A DNA stretch of 44,662 bases. Origin: a bacterium ADurb.Bin243. GTDB lineage: Bacteria; Muiribacteriota; UBA9980. Location: assembly GCA_002069765.1 (NCBI GenBank), contig MWBZ01000027.1:1-44662 (forward strand). Reading direction: 5' to 3'. The notes below the pieces were generated by a model. It ran no database searches. It was not told where the DNA came from and saw only the letters and a program-made list of their open reading frames with translations. Of the stretch, positions 17,326 to 25,989 are shown one piece after another; within the stretch, counting starts at the first letter, position 1; the number at the start of each line of letters is the position of its first letter. Made by a program: the position numbers and the translations under genes.

Positions 17326-18225
17326 TCACGCATGGGAAAGCCGCGGAAAAGTAAAATCAAACGGAAAATTTTGCCCGCGGGGCCTTATGAAAAGCTTATA
17401 ATCTTTTTCTTCGCAAACCCCTTTCAAGCCGGAAACGAAAAGATCTGGAGTAAACATAAAAACGGCTTTGCGCGCCCCGCCGTTTTTGATCGCCGCGCTT
17501 AAAACCGAAGCCGCATAGCGAGCGTTTTCGAATAAAACATCATAAATGCAAAGCGCTCCGGTTTCGATTCTGCAAATAACCGCCGTATCGGCCCGCGGAA
17601 TATAATAAATATCATCGCTGTAAAAATTAAGGCAGTAAAACATTATCAGGTGCGAATCTTTCGTGACGCCGAGTTTCGCGGAAACCGGAGCTCTTCCGGC
17701 GGCAAGCCTTTTTAATATTTCAAGGTCTTTTCCGTCTTTTATGTCCAGCTTTCGCCAGTTTAAGGCCGCCTCTCCACTGCAACTCTCCGGCTCAAAACTA
17801 AAAGAAGATTCGCGAACTTCCCCGAAACCGAAGCCCGGATAAAAACCGTAAGCCGATTCATTGGCGAACAAATAAATAAAATCGCATTTCGAAGTATATT
17901 CCGAAAGAACTATATTCATCAGCTTCAAAGAAAGCCCCCGCCCGCGATAATCCGGGTGAGTCATAACCGTCCCGATCTGAACGGCTTTTTTTATTTCGCC
18001 GCCGAGCGTCAAGTCCATCATATTGGCCGAAACGTTAGAAACTACCGTTCCGCCGTCCGCGAAAGAATAGCAAACGTACATTTCATTCCAGAACCCCGCT
18101 CTATACCAGGGTTCGAAATTTATGCCGAACACCTTCGACGCCAGATCGTTAAAACTGGAGCGGTACTTTTCGGAGTTTTTATAATCGCTTATAAAAGCTA
18201 ATTCGATATTTTTTAATGTATTCAC
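17326..18225 (-). CDS. GNAT-family N-acetyltransferase
   Basis: The 299-residue protein has GNAT motif A, VMTHPDYRGRGLSLKLM (about residues 87-103), the acetyl-CoA pyrophosphate loop, followed by FANESAYGFYPGFGFGE. The C-terminal 150 residues are a second domain, as in two-domain GNATs (Eis-like or sterol-carrier-tailed). The start is GTG at 18225 with no Shine-Dalgarno; a TAAAAT directly upstream might give a leaderless or very short leader, so the start is uncertain. The substrate is unknown. Confidence 0.82.
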   Translation of the reverse strand: MNTLKNIELAFISDYKNSEKYRSSFNDLASKVFGINFEPWYRAGFWNEMYVCYSFADGGTVVSNVSANMMDLTLGGEIKKAVQIGTVMTHPDYRGRGLSLKLMNIVLSEYTSKCDFIYLFANESAYGFYPGFGFGEVRESSFSFEPESCSGEAALNWRKLDIKDGKDLEILKRLAAGRAPVSAKLGVTKDSHLIMFYCLNFYSDDIYYIPRADTAVICRIETGALCIYDVLFENARYAASVLSAAIKNGGARKAVFMFTPDLFVSGLKGVCEEKDYKLFIRPRGQNFPFDFTFPRLSHA

Positions 18226-18267
18226 ATTTTATAATATAACACGGCTTTCGATAAAACGCAATAAAAA

Positions 18268-18296
18268 TTGACACCGCGGTATTTTTGTGATAAAAT
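18268..18296 (+). promoter_or_regulatory. Promoter of the secreted protein gene at 18386
   Basis: TTGACA (18268-18273), 17-nt spacer, TAAAAT (18291-18296). The leader of about 80 nt has a GC-rich central part. Confidence 0.85.
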
Positions 18297-18385
18297 TTTT
18301 CAACTTATGCATTTTAATTTCGCCGCAGCGCCAGGCATGCGCTCGCCCGGCGCCGGCATAAGGCTTTTAAAAACGGAGGCAATCA

Positions 18386-18982
18386 ATGAGTAAGTTTAAA
18401 AATTCAAAAATCGCCGCGGTCGCATTTTTAGCCGCTGGCATGATATCCGCTTTCGGCATTTATTCAGAAGCGGCCGAAAATAAAGAGCAACCGAAAGTGA
18501 AAAGCTATAAATTAAGCATACCGAAAGATAAAACCGGCGAGCCGGAGGTAAAAAAAGAAAAAGAAACGCCTGTAAAACCCGATTTGAACATTTTAAAAAC
18601 GGCGGGCTACGCAAACAAAACCACCGATGAAAATTTAATTATCTCCAGCGAATACGGCGTTACCATAATAAAAAACGATCCGCAAAAAGCCGGAGCCATA
18701 ACAGAAATCCCCGGTCAGAGCAAATCCCGTAAAGCCAGATTTTCGATTGAAAACAGAGCCAGATGGGAAGAAAACGGTTATAATACGCCGGGAGGAAAAA
18801 ACTTCAATAATTCGGCATTTACGAACAGGACCCGCCTTAATTTTAAAATGGACCTGAACGAAAAAGGCTCCACTAATATTTTTTCGCAAAAAGCGGGAGC
18901 CTTCGGAAGGGACCCGCAAAATCATGAAGGCGGCCTTACCGATAAAACTTTTATACTGGTAGTCCCGGGCAAAAAAGAATAA
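18386..18982 (+). CDS. Secreted protein, probably a truncated outer-membrane barrel
   Basis: 198 residues from ATG 18386 (GGAGG 6 nt upstream). A signal peptide (AAVAFLAAGMISAFGIYSEA) leads into a Lys/Pro-rich linker. From about residue 135, FSIENRARWEENGYNTPGG and then NRTRLNFKMDLNEKGSTNIF look like the first strands of an alginate-export/DUF1302-type beta-barrel. The protein stops there, far short of a barrel of about 400 residues. Either the gene is truncated or the resemblance is limited to this segment. It points to an outer membrane. Confidence 0.65.
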   Translation: MSKFKNSKIAAVAFLAAGMISAFGIYSEAAENKEQPKVKSYKLSIPKDKTGEPEVKKEKETPVKPDLNILKTAGYANKTTDENLIISSEYGVTIIKNDPQKAGAITEIPGQSKSRKARFSIENRARWEENGYNTPGGKNFNNSAFTNRTRLNFKMDLNEKGSTNIFSQKAGAFGRDPQNHEGGLTDKTFILVVPGKKE

Positions 18983-19033
18983 TTTTCCAGGCGTACCGGC
19001 ACTTTCAAGCTTCCGGCGGGACTTTTTAAGCGC

Positions 19034-19062
19034 TTGACAAAGCTCCGGACATAATATATAAT
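19034..19062 (+). promoter_or_regulatory. Promoter of the ankyrin-protein gene
   Basis: TTGACA (19034-19039), 17-nt spacer, TATAAT (19057-19062): full consensus. It probably also serves the GNAT gene that follows. Confidence 0.9.
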
Positions 19063-19106
19063 TTATTCGATAGGAAAGTCAAAATTAAATGGCGGAGGTA
19101 TTATCA

Positions 19107-19574
19107 ATGAAAAGATTAGCGGTGATTTCAAGCTTCGTATTCGCGATTTCCATATTTAATATTTGCGGCGCATTCGCCGGAGAAAACGATATCAATCGCG
19201 AGCTCAGAAAAGGCAACTTCCGTCATATAAGCTATACGGCCGACGGCGAAAAGAAAGTGCAAAAAAATGCCGGAAGCAGAGAAAGAACGCCTTTAATGCT
19301 CAGCATATCCAAACGCCAGCACAATCTGGCCAAATTTTTAATAGAAAAAGGCGCCGATATCAACGCCAAAGATTCTTCCGGCCAGACGGCTTTATTTTAT
19401 GCCATAAACGCCGGAGACGCAAGAATAGCAAAACTGCTTATCGAACGCGGCTCGGAAATAAACGTTTCAGACGCGAACGGCCGCACGCCGCTTTTGCTGG
19501 CGATCCTAAAAAACCGGCCGGGCATCGCTAAGCTCTTAATAGAAAAAGGCGCCGACGTCAACGCGCGTTTTTAA
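19107..19574 (+). CDS. Secreted ankyrin-repeat protein
   Basis: 155 residues. The start chosen is ATG 19107, because GGAGG lies 8 nt upstream and the protein then begins with a clean signal peptide (MKRLAVISSFVFAISIFNIC), cut near AFA-GEN. Three ankyrin units follow (RTPLMLSIS...LIEKGADINAK; QTALFYAIN...LIERGSEINVS; RTPLLLAIL...LIEKGADVNA). It probably binds proteins in the periplasm. The partner is unknown. The GNAT gene starts 7 nt later. Confidence 0.88.
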   Translation: MKRLAVISSFVFAISIFNICGAFAGENDINRELRKGNFRHISYTADGEKKVQKNAGSRERTPLMLSISKRQHNLAKFLIEKGADINAKDSSGQTALFYAINAGDARIAKLLIERGSEINVSDANGRTPLLLAILKNRPGIAKLLIEKGADVNARF

Positions 19575-19581
19575 TTTCACT

Positions 19582-20154
19582 ATGGATAACAACGAAGCGG
19601 TAAAAAACGATGATATATATTTTTTAAAAACAGCCAGATTGGGCTTTAGAACGTGGTCCGAGGAAGACCTCGAAAGCGCTTTTGAAATCTGGGGCGACGA
19701 TGAAGTTTCAAAACTCGTCGGGGGGCCGTTTTCACGAAATCAGGTCCACGAAAGACTGCTGAAGGAAATCCGGAATCAGGCTTCTTATAAAATTCAATAC
19801 TGGCCGATATTCCTTCTTGAAACCGGCGAGCATATCGGCTGCTGCGGATTAAAACCTTACGACGCCGAAAAAAATATCCTCGAAACCGGATTTTATTTGA
19901 AACGAAAATACCAGGGCGCGGGATACGCCAAAGAAGCCTCGCGCGCCGTTATAGAATACGCCTTTGAAAAACTAATGGTTTCAAGCCTTTTCGCCGGGCA
20001 CCATCCCGACAACGAAGTATCTAAAAGCCTCTTGAAAAAGCTCGGTTTCGCAAGCGCGGGATACGAGTATTACGAGCCGACGGGACTTTACCATCCAGCT
20101 TATACGCTAACCCGCGAAAACTACGTTAAAATTTATAAAACCGGGTCTGAATAA
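19582..20154 (+). CDS. RimJ/RimL-type GNAT acetyltransferase
   Basis: 190 residues. LKTARLGFRTWSEEDLESAF begins the Acetyltransf_3 fold; LKRKYQGAGYAKEASRAVIE is the acetyl-CoA loop, and HPDNEVSKSLLKKLGFASAG is the usual end motif. Proteins of this type acetylate protein N-termini, ribosomal proteins or small amines; the substrate is not predictable here. No Shine-Dalgarno is visible before ATG 19582, and the gap to the ankyrin gene is 7 nt, so translation may be coupled. A strong terminator follows. Confidence 0.88.
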   Translation: MDNNEAVKNDDIYFLKTARLGFRTWSEEDLESAFEIWGDDEVSKLVGGPFSRNQVHERLLKEIRNQASYKIQYWPIFLLETGEHIGCCGLKPYDAEKNILETGFYLKRKYQGAGYAKEASRAVIEYAFEKLMVSSLFAGHHPDNEVSKSLLKKLGFASAGYEYYEPTGLYHPAYTLTRENYVKIYKTGSE

Positions 20155-20180
20155 AAACGCCGTACGCATACATTCGCATA

Positions 20181-20221
20181 AAAAAATGCCGCCTTCCCTC
20201 CCGGGTACGGCGGCATTTTTT
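20181..20221. terminator. Bidirectional terminator between convergent GNAT and symporter genes
   Basis: AAAAAATGCCGCC (20181-20193) and GGCGGCATTTTTT (20209-20221) form a perfect 13-bp stem with a 15-nt loop and T6 on both strands. Confidence 0.95.
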
Positions 20222-20255
20222 GGGTTTCAAGTTATTTTAATCCAGCGGCCCGCCG

Positions 20256-22175
20256 TTACTGAATTTTCAGTTCCTGCTGTTTTCCGCTTGTCGCCATCGA
20301 AACTAAAATAATAGTCAGAAAGCTCAGCGGAATAGAAACGAGACCGGGATTTCCAAACGGCACCGGCGCCGATGCCGCGTCAAGGCCATACAGCTTGAAC
20401 ATATCTGGCGAAAGCAATATAAGCCCCAGAGCCGAAACGGTCCCTATGAAAATCGAAGCGACTATTCCCTGCGAAGTCGTCCTGCTCCAGAAAAGAAGCA
20501 TTATAATAGCCGGCAGGTTGGCCGAAGCGGCCACGGAGAACGCCCAGCCTACAAGAAACGAAACGTTCATGCCCTGAAACATTATTCCGAGAAATATAGC
20601 TATAATTCCGACGACAAACGCCGATATTTTTCCTGCCGCGACTTTACTTTTTTCGGTGAGATTCATTCCCATGTAGCGGTCCATAAGATCATGCGCCACG
20701 GCTCCGGAAGCCGCTATTATAAGCCCGCTGACGGTGCCTAAAACGGTCGCGAACGCCAGCGCAGAAATCACCGAGAAAAGAAACGTGCCGAAAGATTTAG
20801 CCAGCAGCGGCGCGGACATATTATTGTCCATCACGTTGACGACGCCGTGAGTCATTGCGCCGATGCCCATGAAAAGAGTAAGAATATAGAAAAATCCTAT
20901 AGACGCTATGGCCACTATCGTGGATTTACGGGCCGCCGCAGGGCTCGGAACGGTGTAGTAACGTATCAGAATGTGCGGAAGCGCGGCGGTTCCAAGAAAA
21001 AGCGCGAGCATGAGCGAAACGAAATCGAATTTTTCCCAGAAAGTGCCTTCCACCTTAAATTTCAACCCCGGACGCATTATGCGGTTGCCGGGAGCGAGGT
21101 AAGAATAAAACACCCTGATTTTGTCCGCTCCGTCTTCGAATGAAACGTCTTTCCAGAGCCTTACGCTGCTGTCGGAGCTTCCGACCAGGGCCAGATATTC
21201 CATGGGACCGAGAGCTCCGGTTTTAACACCGGCGCCTTTCCGGCCTTTTATAATTTCCATATTGCCTATCTGCCTTAACTTTCCGCCCTCGGCTGCGGTA
21301 AGGCCGTTTATGATTTTAGCGCCGTCCGCTTTTGAGGCCGTGAACTGCGCTTCACGAAGATTTATCTCTTCCGTCGCGGATCCGGTTTCACATACCCACC
21401 AGCTGTCTTTTCCGTCTTTAAGAAGTTTAACGAACTTAACGCCTTTTACTTCTTTAAGCGAAGCGAACTTGTAAGAAGCGTCGGAAGGCGTAACCGCCGA
21501 GGCATCGGCGGAAGCGGCCATCACCTTATATTCGTAAAACGGCACTTTGCCTTCCTGGTCCGGAGTAGTTGAAAGCCCGCTGGCGCACATATAACCTACC
21601 AGCACCGTTGAAAATATAACTAGCATACCGCCTTTAAGGAACTGAACGTAGGTCGTCGAAGTCATTCCGGCCGTGGCGACTATTATTATAACTATAATCC
21701 CAACGAGTATAACGCCGACATAATGCGGAAAACCGAGCAGTGGCTGAATCAGAACGCCGGCGCCGACCATCTGCGGTATCAGGTAGAACAACGAAACTAC
21801 GAGAGTGCTTATGGCCGAAGCGAGCTGTATTCCTTTGGAATTGAATTTCGCGTCAAGAGCATCGGTGAAAGTGTATTTGCCGAGACGCTTCATGGGTTCG
21901 GCCACAACAAAAAGAGCCACTATCCAGCCGGCCAGATAACCTATCGAATATAAGAACCCGTCGTATCCGGCGGTGGCGATCATTCCGCATATTCCCAGAA
22001 AAGAAGCCGCCGAAAGATAATCGCCGGCGAAAGCTATTCCGTTAACGAACCAGTGGACAGTGCCGCCGGCGGCGTAATAACCGCTGGCCGAACGCGCCTG
22101 GCGGGCAAAATAAAAAGAGAGCCCCAGGACCAGACCGACGAAGAACACGAATAATATTACAGGCATAACTTCCAT
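20256..22175 (-). CDS. actP: Acetate/cation symporter (sodium:solute symporter family)
   Basis: The 639-residue membrane protein has about 13 hydrophobic segments. SGYYAAGGTVHWFVNGIAFA then GDYLSAASFLGICG is the SSS-family core with the substrate and sodium region; the later FLGTAALPHILIRYYTVPSP is typical of ActP. A soluble insertion of about 150 residues interrupts the transmembrane part, as in the longer ActP-like carriers of some anaerobes. It follows the DUF485 gene by 1 nt (TAACATG), the classic yjcH-actP pair. The likely substrate is acetate or another short organic acid with Na+ or H+. Confidence 0.9.
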   Translation of the reverse strand: MEVMPVILFVFFVGLVLGLSFYFARQARSASGYYAAGGTVHWFVNGIAFAGDYLSAASFLGICGMIATAGYDGFLYSIGYLAGWIVALFVVAEPMKRLGKYTFTDALDAKFNSKGIQLASAISTLVVSLFYLIPQMVGAGVLIQPLLGFPHYVGVILVGIIVIIIVATAGMTSTTYVQFLKGGMLVIFSTVLVGYMCASGLSTTPDQEGKVPFYEYKVMAASADASAVTPSDASYKFASLKEVKGVKFVKLLKDGKDSWWVCETGSATEEINLREAQFTASKADGAKIINGLTAAEGGKLRQIGNMEIIKGRKGAGVKTGALGPMEYLALVGSSDSSVRLWKDVSFEDGADKIRVFYSYLAPGNRIMRPGLKFKVEGTFWEKFDFVSLMLALFLGTAALPHILIRYYTVPSPAAARKSTIVAIASIGFFYILTLFMGIGAMTHGVVNVMDNNMSAPLLAKSFGTFLFSVISALAFATVLGTVSGLIIAASGAVAHDLMDRYMGMNLTEKSKVAAGKISAFVVGIIAIFLGIMFQGMNVSFLVGWAFSVAASANLPAIIMLLFWSRTTSQGIVASIFIGTVSALGLILLSPDMFKLYGLDAASAPVPFGNPGLVSIPLSFLTIILVSMATSGKQQELKIQ

Positions 22176-22176
22176 G

Positions 22177-22470
22177 TTATTTCGCCTCCCCTTCGCCGGC
22201 CGGTTTAGCCAGTTCGATTTCCTTTGCGTTGCAGGCGAAATCGTATATAAGCGCCTGTAACAGAGCGACGATTATAAGGCCGAAGCCGTAAACTACGGCG
22301 AGATTGAGGTCCATTACGACTATTTTTTCCATCGTAAGCGGTGAAACGATGTTAACGGCTATAAAGCCGGCATAAATAATCAAATAAAACCAGAACATCC
22401 ACGCCCCGAGTCTCATCTTGTAAGGCGTTGCCGGATCGTGTTTAGAAGCCGCCGCCGGTTCATGAAGCAT
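22177..22470 (-). CDS. yjcH: DUF485 membrane protein, ActP partner
   Basis: 97 residues from ATG 22470, chosen because GGAGG lies 8 nt upstream; a longer reading to 22557 lacks a ribosome-binding site. Two membrane helices (MFWFYLIIYAGFIAVNIV and LAVVYGFGLIIVALLQALIY) and the length match DUF485/YjcH, which is almost always encoded directly before actP. Its biochemical role is not established. The next ATG is 1 nt after its TAA. Confidence 0.88.
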   Translation of the reverse strand: MLHEPAAASKHDPATPYKMRLGAWMFWFYLIIYAGFIAVNIVSPLTMEKIVVMDLNLAVVYGFGLIIVALLQALIYDFACNAKEIELAKPAGEGEAK

Positions 22471-22530
22471 AACTACTACCTCCGATAATATGATATATTT
22501 CGATATGATTAAATCGGTGAAATTTGAAGT

Positions 22531-22559
22531 ATTATAATTACATTTCATGCAATACACAA
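22531..22559 (-). promoter_or_regulatory. Promoter of the DUF485-actP operon
   Basis: Minus strand TTGTGT (22554-22559), 17-nt spacer, TATAAT (22531-22536). The weak -35 next to an upstream palindrome suggests an activator-dependent promoter. Confidence 0.65.
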
Positions 22560-22565
22560 CACCTA

Positions 22566-22596
22566 TTTACTACTTATAAATCTTGTAAGTAGTAAA
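22566..22596. promoter_or_regulatory. 11-bp perfect palindrome, probable regulator site upstream of the actP operon
   Basis: TTTACTACTTA (22566-22576) and TAAGTAGTAAA (22586-22596), 9-nt centre. It ends 6 nt upstream of the predicted -35, the position expected for an activator. It has no U tract on the relevant strand, so it is not a terminator. I do not recognise the cognate regulator. Confidence 0.65.
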
Positions 22597-22645
22597 CAAG
22601 ACTTTATTAAAATATGCGCGCGTGAACATTGAAGTCTCTAAGATT

Positions 22646-22671
22646 TAAAAAGGGCGCGTGAAAAACCGCGC
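22646..22671 (-). terminator. Candidate terminator after the metallophosphoesterase gene
   Basis: GCGCG (22654-22658) and CGCGC (22667-22671) with an 8-nt loop; the minus strand then reads CCTTTTT (to 22646). The stem is short but GC-only, and it abuts the stop codon. Confidence 0.5.
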
Positions 22672-22672
22672 G

Positions 22673-23392
22673 TCAGAAGCTTGCGAACCATCTTCTCCAG
22701 AAGGGCTCGTGAACGAGTTCTACGGAATTGTCGAAAGCGGTAAAAGTCGAATCGCTTTCAAGAACGCCGAAGCCTTTCCAGCTTTCCGCGAGCCCCTGAA
22801 AGAAAGTGCCGCCTTCTTTTACGGCGAACCATTTATGGTGATGGCCGAACACCCAGAGCCGGGGCTCGTAACGATGAATTATTTCGGCGCTCCTGACTAT
22901 TCCGGGAGGGCCGTAAAATTCGAGCCCCGGAGTATTTGGAACCCCTATCCCGGAAGGGCAGTCGTGCGAAAGAATAATTTTCGCGGACCCCGGCGGATGG
23001 GAAAGGCAGCGTTCTATATCGGCGTCGCTTATTTCGGAATGCATTGGAGTATTCATAAGATCCATATATCGGGCCCCGCCAAGGCATAAAAATGCGTGCC
23101 CGTCAAGTTTTTGCAGCGTACCGCGGGCGAAGTGGGTAAAAAATTCGCCGTATTTTTTCATAAGGCCTTCGAATGCGCCGAAATCTTCGTGATTGCCTTC
23201 TATAAAATAAAGCGGCCTCTTAAACCTCTTTTTATCGCGGACGAAAAAACGCCGGAGGTTGACTTCGAAAAGCCCGAAATCTCCAAGAACGATTACCGAA
23301 GACACTTCCTTATTAAGGCGCCTCTCGGCGAAATCTATCTGTTCGTTGACGACCTGAAACTGGCCGTGGACGTCGCTGATAATAAGAATCAT
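22673..23392 (-). CDS. Calcineurin-like metallophosphoesterase
   Basis: The 239-residue protein carries the full dimetal set: SDVHG (6-10), GDFG, GNHED, SHDCP and FGHHH. Such enzymes cleave phosphomono- or diesters, including nucleotides. It starts in a 4-nt ATGA overlap with the upstream sensor/DUF294 gene, so the two are translationally coupled and probably functionally linked. There is no signal peptide, so it is cytoplasmic. The substrate is unknown; a nucleotide product of the upstream nucleotidyltransferase-like domain is an attractive guess only. Confidence 0.9.
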   Translation of the reverse strand: MILIISDVHGQFQVVNEQIDFAERRLNKEVSSVIVLGDFGLFEVNLRRFFVRDKKRFKRPLYFIEGNHEDFGAFEGLMKKYGEFFTHFARGTLQKLDGHAFLCLGGARYMDLMNTPMHSEISDADIERCLSHPPGSAKIILSHDCPSGIGVPNTPGLEFYGPPGIVRSAEIIHRYEPRLWVFGHHHKWFAVKEGGTFFQGLAESWKGFGVLESDSTFTAFDNSVELVHEPFWRRWFASF

Positions 23393-25917
23393 AGCCGCTC
23401 GCTCATCCCGGTGAAATCGTAACTGAGGCGCACCTGAAAGTGTTTGATCTGCGCGAATATTTCTTTAAGCATCTTCTGGTCTATCGACGTGAGCGAATAA
23501 GGATCGACGCCGTTATCGGCCGCGCCCTTATCGGCGTACTTTCTGACCTGATTGAGAAGCCGGAGGTTCATAAGATACGAATAAGCCTGGGCCATTTCAT
23601 CGTAGCTCGACTCCTTGAGAACGCCTTTTTCCTGAAGAGCGGCGAGGCGGTCGGAAGTGTTCGTTTCGCCGAGAGCGGAACGAAGCGCGTATATCCTGGC
23701 GAAATCAACGATAAACGTCATTACGGCCTTTATATCGATTTCATCGCCCTTCGAGCCGTCGCGCGTAAAATTTCCAAAAAGCCCTATAGGCGGCTCGAAC
23801 CTCAGCACATCTCTGGCCAGCAGGAAAAAAAATTGCGGCGTGTTTTCGAGATTTTCACGAAGCGACGAGCGCAGTTCGTCGGCAAATTTAGTTTCGCCCC
23901 AGGCGCCGCGAAAATCAAAAAATATCTTTGTTTTCAAAAGCTCTTCGGCGCCCGCTTTAGTTATCCATTCGGCGAAGTAATTTTTCCATACCGACATCGG
24001 CTGGCACCATTTTGGATTTTTAGCCATAATCCCGCCGGCGCAGTTCGAGTATCCCGCTTCTTCCAGCCAGCCGCAAACGAGCTTGCCCAGGCCGCTGAAA
24101 TATTCATCCGCGGCCGCGCGCTCTTCGGCCGGTACGTCCTGATACAAAATCGCGTTATCCTGATCGGTTTTTAAAGTCTGCTCGAAACGGCCTTCGCTTC
24201 CCATCACCAGAAATACGAAAGGAGCGGGCGGTTTTCCCATCTTTTCCAGCGCGAAAGAAATCAGCCTTTCGAGTATGGAGTCGGCCGACTGGGTTATAAA
24301 ATGATTTACATTGAAGGCTTTCACGCCGTTAAGAACGAGTATCCTGACCAATTCGGCGAGCCGGCGGCTGATCTTGTGTACGTCGCCGGGCGAAGAAGCC
24401 GTCGCGATTTCCCGCAAAAACACGGCCGGCGAATAATTTTGAACCATCAGCAGGCGGTCTTTTTCAAGAATTCCCGCCATGGCACCGTCCGGAAAAGTTA
24501 TAAGGAGAGGGCGGAACGAATTTTTTTCAAGTACTCGGGCGGCTTCGAAAGCCATGGTAGAAGAGCTCACGGCCGCAGGAGGCGCAAGACTTTTGAATTC
24601 ACTTATGGGCTTGCCTTTCACGAAAAGCTCAACGAATTTTTCATCGAAAATATCTTCATAGCTCAATATGCCCGCGATCGATCCGTCGGCGCTTTTTACT
24701 ACAGCCGACCGGCGGCCGCATTCGCGCATTTTTTTTACGGCCGCGACGCAGGATTCGCTTAGCGGAAAAGAAATGGGCTCTTTTTCGCAAATCGCTCCAA
24801 CCGGCTGACTGAAATTCATAAACGCGCTTTGAAGGTCGTTGATGACCTTTTCCTGAACGATATCTTTCATCCTGCTGCGGCTTATGTCGGTAGCAATCGC
24901 GATAAAGCCGCTTTTATTCTGCACGTCTATTCCCGCTATCGAAAGCATAACGCCTATTTCAGCGCCGTCCCTTGTTTTAAGCCTTGAAGCGTAACGCTTC
25001 GGGGCCGCTTCGCCGTTTATGAGTTTTTTATAATATGGGCCCCCCGAGGATATTTCTTCTTCGGTCGCGACGATAACGTCGTCAACGGCAAGCTTCGAAA
25101 ATTCTTCCGCTTCGTATCCAAGCCTCTGAAGAATGTTCTGGTTCGCAAAAAGCCTTTCGCCCGAGATGGCCATAATTATTCCTTCGCCCGCCGATTCTAC
25201 CAGCGTGCGGTATTTTTCTTCAGACGCCCTGAGAGCTGCTTCGGTTTTAACGCGGCCGTACTCAGCCCTGAAATGTTCGATCAGAAGATAAAACAAAATA
25301 AAAGCGGCGCTTATGATTATAACCAGCGAAACCAATACGATGTTGCGGCGCAGGTTTTTTATTTCGGTTTCAACGTCGTCGAGATAAACCCCCGTGCCAA
25401 TGATCCAGCCCCATGGAGCGAATCCCTTGACATATGAAAGTTTCGGCACGATAAGGGCCGCGTCGTCTTTTCTCTGCCACATGTAATCCACATAACCCGC
25501 GCCGCCGCGTTTCACCAGCTCCGTCATTTCGACGAAAAGGCGTTTGCCGCGAGGATCTTTGAACTCTGAAAGATTTTGTCCGTTAAGGTCGGTGCGGTAT
25601 GGATGAATGACCATGACCGGGCCGGTGTCGTGTATCCAGAAATAATCCTTCATTTCGCTTCCATAATGAAGGTTCTGAATTTGCGATATTACCGCTTTCT
25701 GCGCTTCGGCGCGGGAAATGATTCCGGAGCGCTCGTCGTTTTCGAACTTCGCCAGAATATTCCACGCGGAATTAGTGAGTTCGCGTATCATTTCCCTTTT
25801 CTGCTCGAGGATGCTGCGTTCGAAAGAAGGAACGATGATGCCGAAAACCGATGCCGAAAAAAGTATTATTATGATTATTGTGGGCAGAACGCCCCGTATG
25901 AAAAGGCTTTTATACAA
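23389..25917 (-). CDS. Membrane sensor: Cache-PAS-CBS-CBS-DUF294 nucleotidyltransferase-like
   Basis: 842 residues, TTG start at 25917 with GGCGG upstream. Approximate domains: membrane helix 8-28; periplasmic Cache domain 35-190 (SEMKDYFWIHDTGPVMVIHP, GFAPWGWIIGTGVY); second helix 192-215; PAS 225-343; two CBS domains 350-490; DUF294 nucleotidyltransferase-like domain with GSEGRFEQTLKTDQDNAILY near 571-590; DUF294 C-terminal helical domain to the end. GSEGR...DQDNA is the GlnD/DUF294-type catalytic motif. DUF294-CBS proteins often accompany actP-type transporters, here only about 0.9 kb away. The Cache-PAS front end suggests direct sensing of an outside ligand such as a short acid. The output reaction is not known. 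Confidence 0.9.
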   Translation of the reverse strand: MYKSLFIRGVLPTIIIIILFSASVFGIIVPSFERSILEQKREMIRELTNSAWNILAKFENDERSGIISRAEAQKAVISQIQNLHYGSEMKDYFWIHDTGPVMVIHPYRTDLNGQNLSEFKDPRGKRLFVEMTELVKRGGAGYVDYMWQRKDDAALIVPKLSYVKGFAPWGWIIGTGVYLDDVETEIKNLRRNIVLVSLVIIISAAFILFYLLIEHFRAEYGRVKTEAALRASEEKYRTLVESAGEGIIMAISGERLFANQNILQRLGYEAEEFSKLAVDDVIVATEEEISSGGPYYKKLINGEAAPKRYASRLKTRDGAEIGVMLSIAGIDVQNKSGFIAIATDISRSRMKDIVQEKVINDLQSAFMNFSQPVGAICEKEPISFPLSESCVAAVKKMRECGRRSAVVKSADGSIAGILSYEDIFDEKFVELFVKGKPISEFKSLAPPAAVSSSTMAFEAARVLEKNSFRPLLITFPDGAMAGILEKDRLLMVQNYSPAVFLREIATASSPGDVHKISRRLAELVRILVLNGVKAFNVNHFITQSADSILERLISFALEKMGKPPAPFVFLVMGSEGRFEQTLKTDQDNAILYQDVPAEERAAADEYFSGLGKLVCGWLEEAGYSNCAGGIMAKNPKWCQPMSVWKNYFAEWITKAGAEELLKTKIFFDFRGAWGETKFADELRSSLRENLENTPQFFFLLARDVLRFEPPIGLFGNFTRDGSKGDEIDIKAVMTFIVDFARIYALRSALGETNTSDRLAALQEKGVLKESSYDEMAQAYSYLMNLRLLNQVRKYADKGAADNGVDPYSLTSIDQKMLKEIFAQIKHFQVRLSYDFTGMSERL

Positions 25918-25989
25918 TCAAATCAACCGCCGGCAATTAAATTTAAAATGAATGCATTATATTTTTATCTAAAAAAAAAGCGGCGGGCG

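Noticed and set aside
23440-24174. 244-codon plus-strand frame opposite the Cache-DUF294 gene
   Set aside because: The minus strand encodes recognisable CBS and DUF294 domains; the plus frame is a shadow without motifs or a ribosome-binding site.
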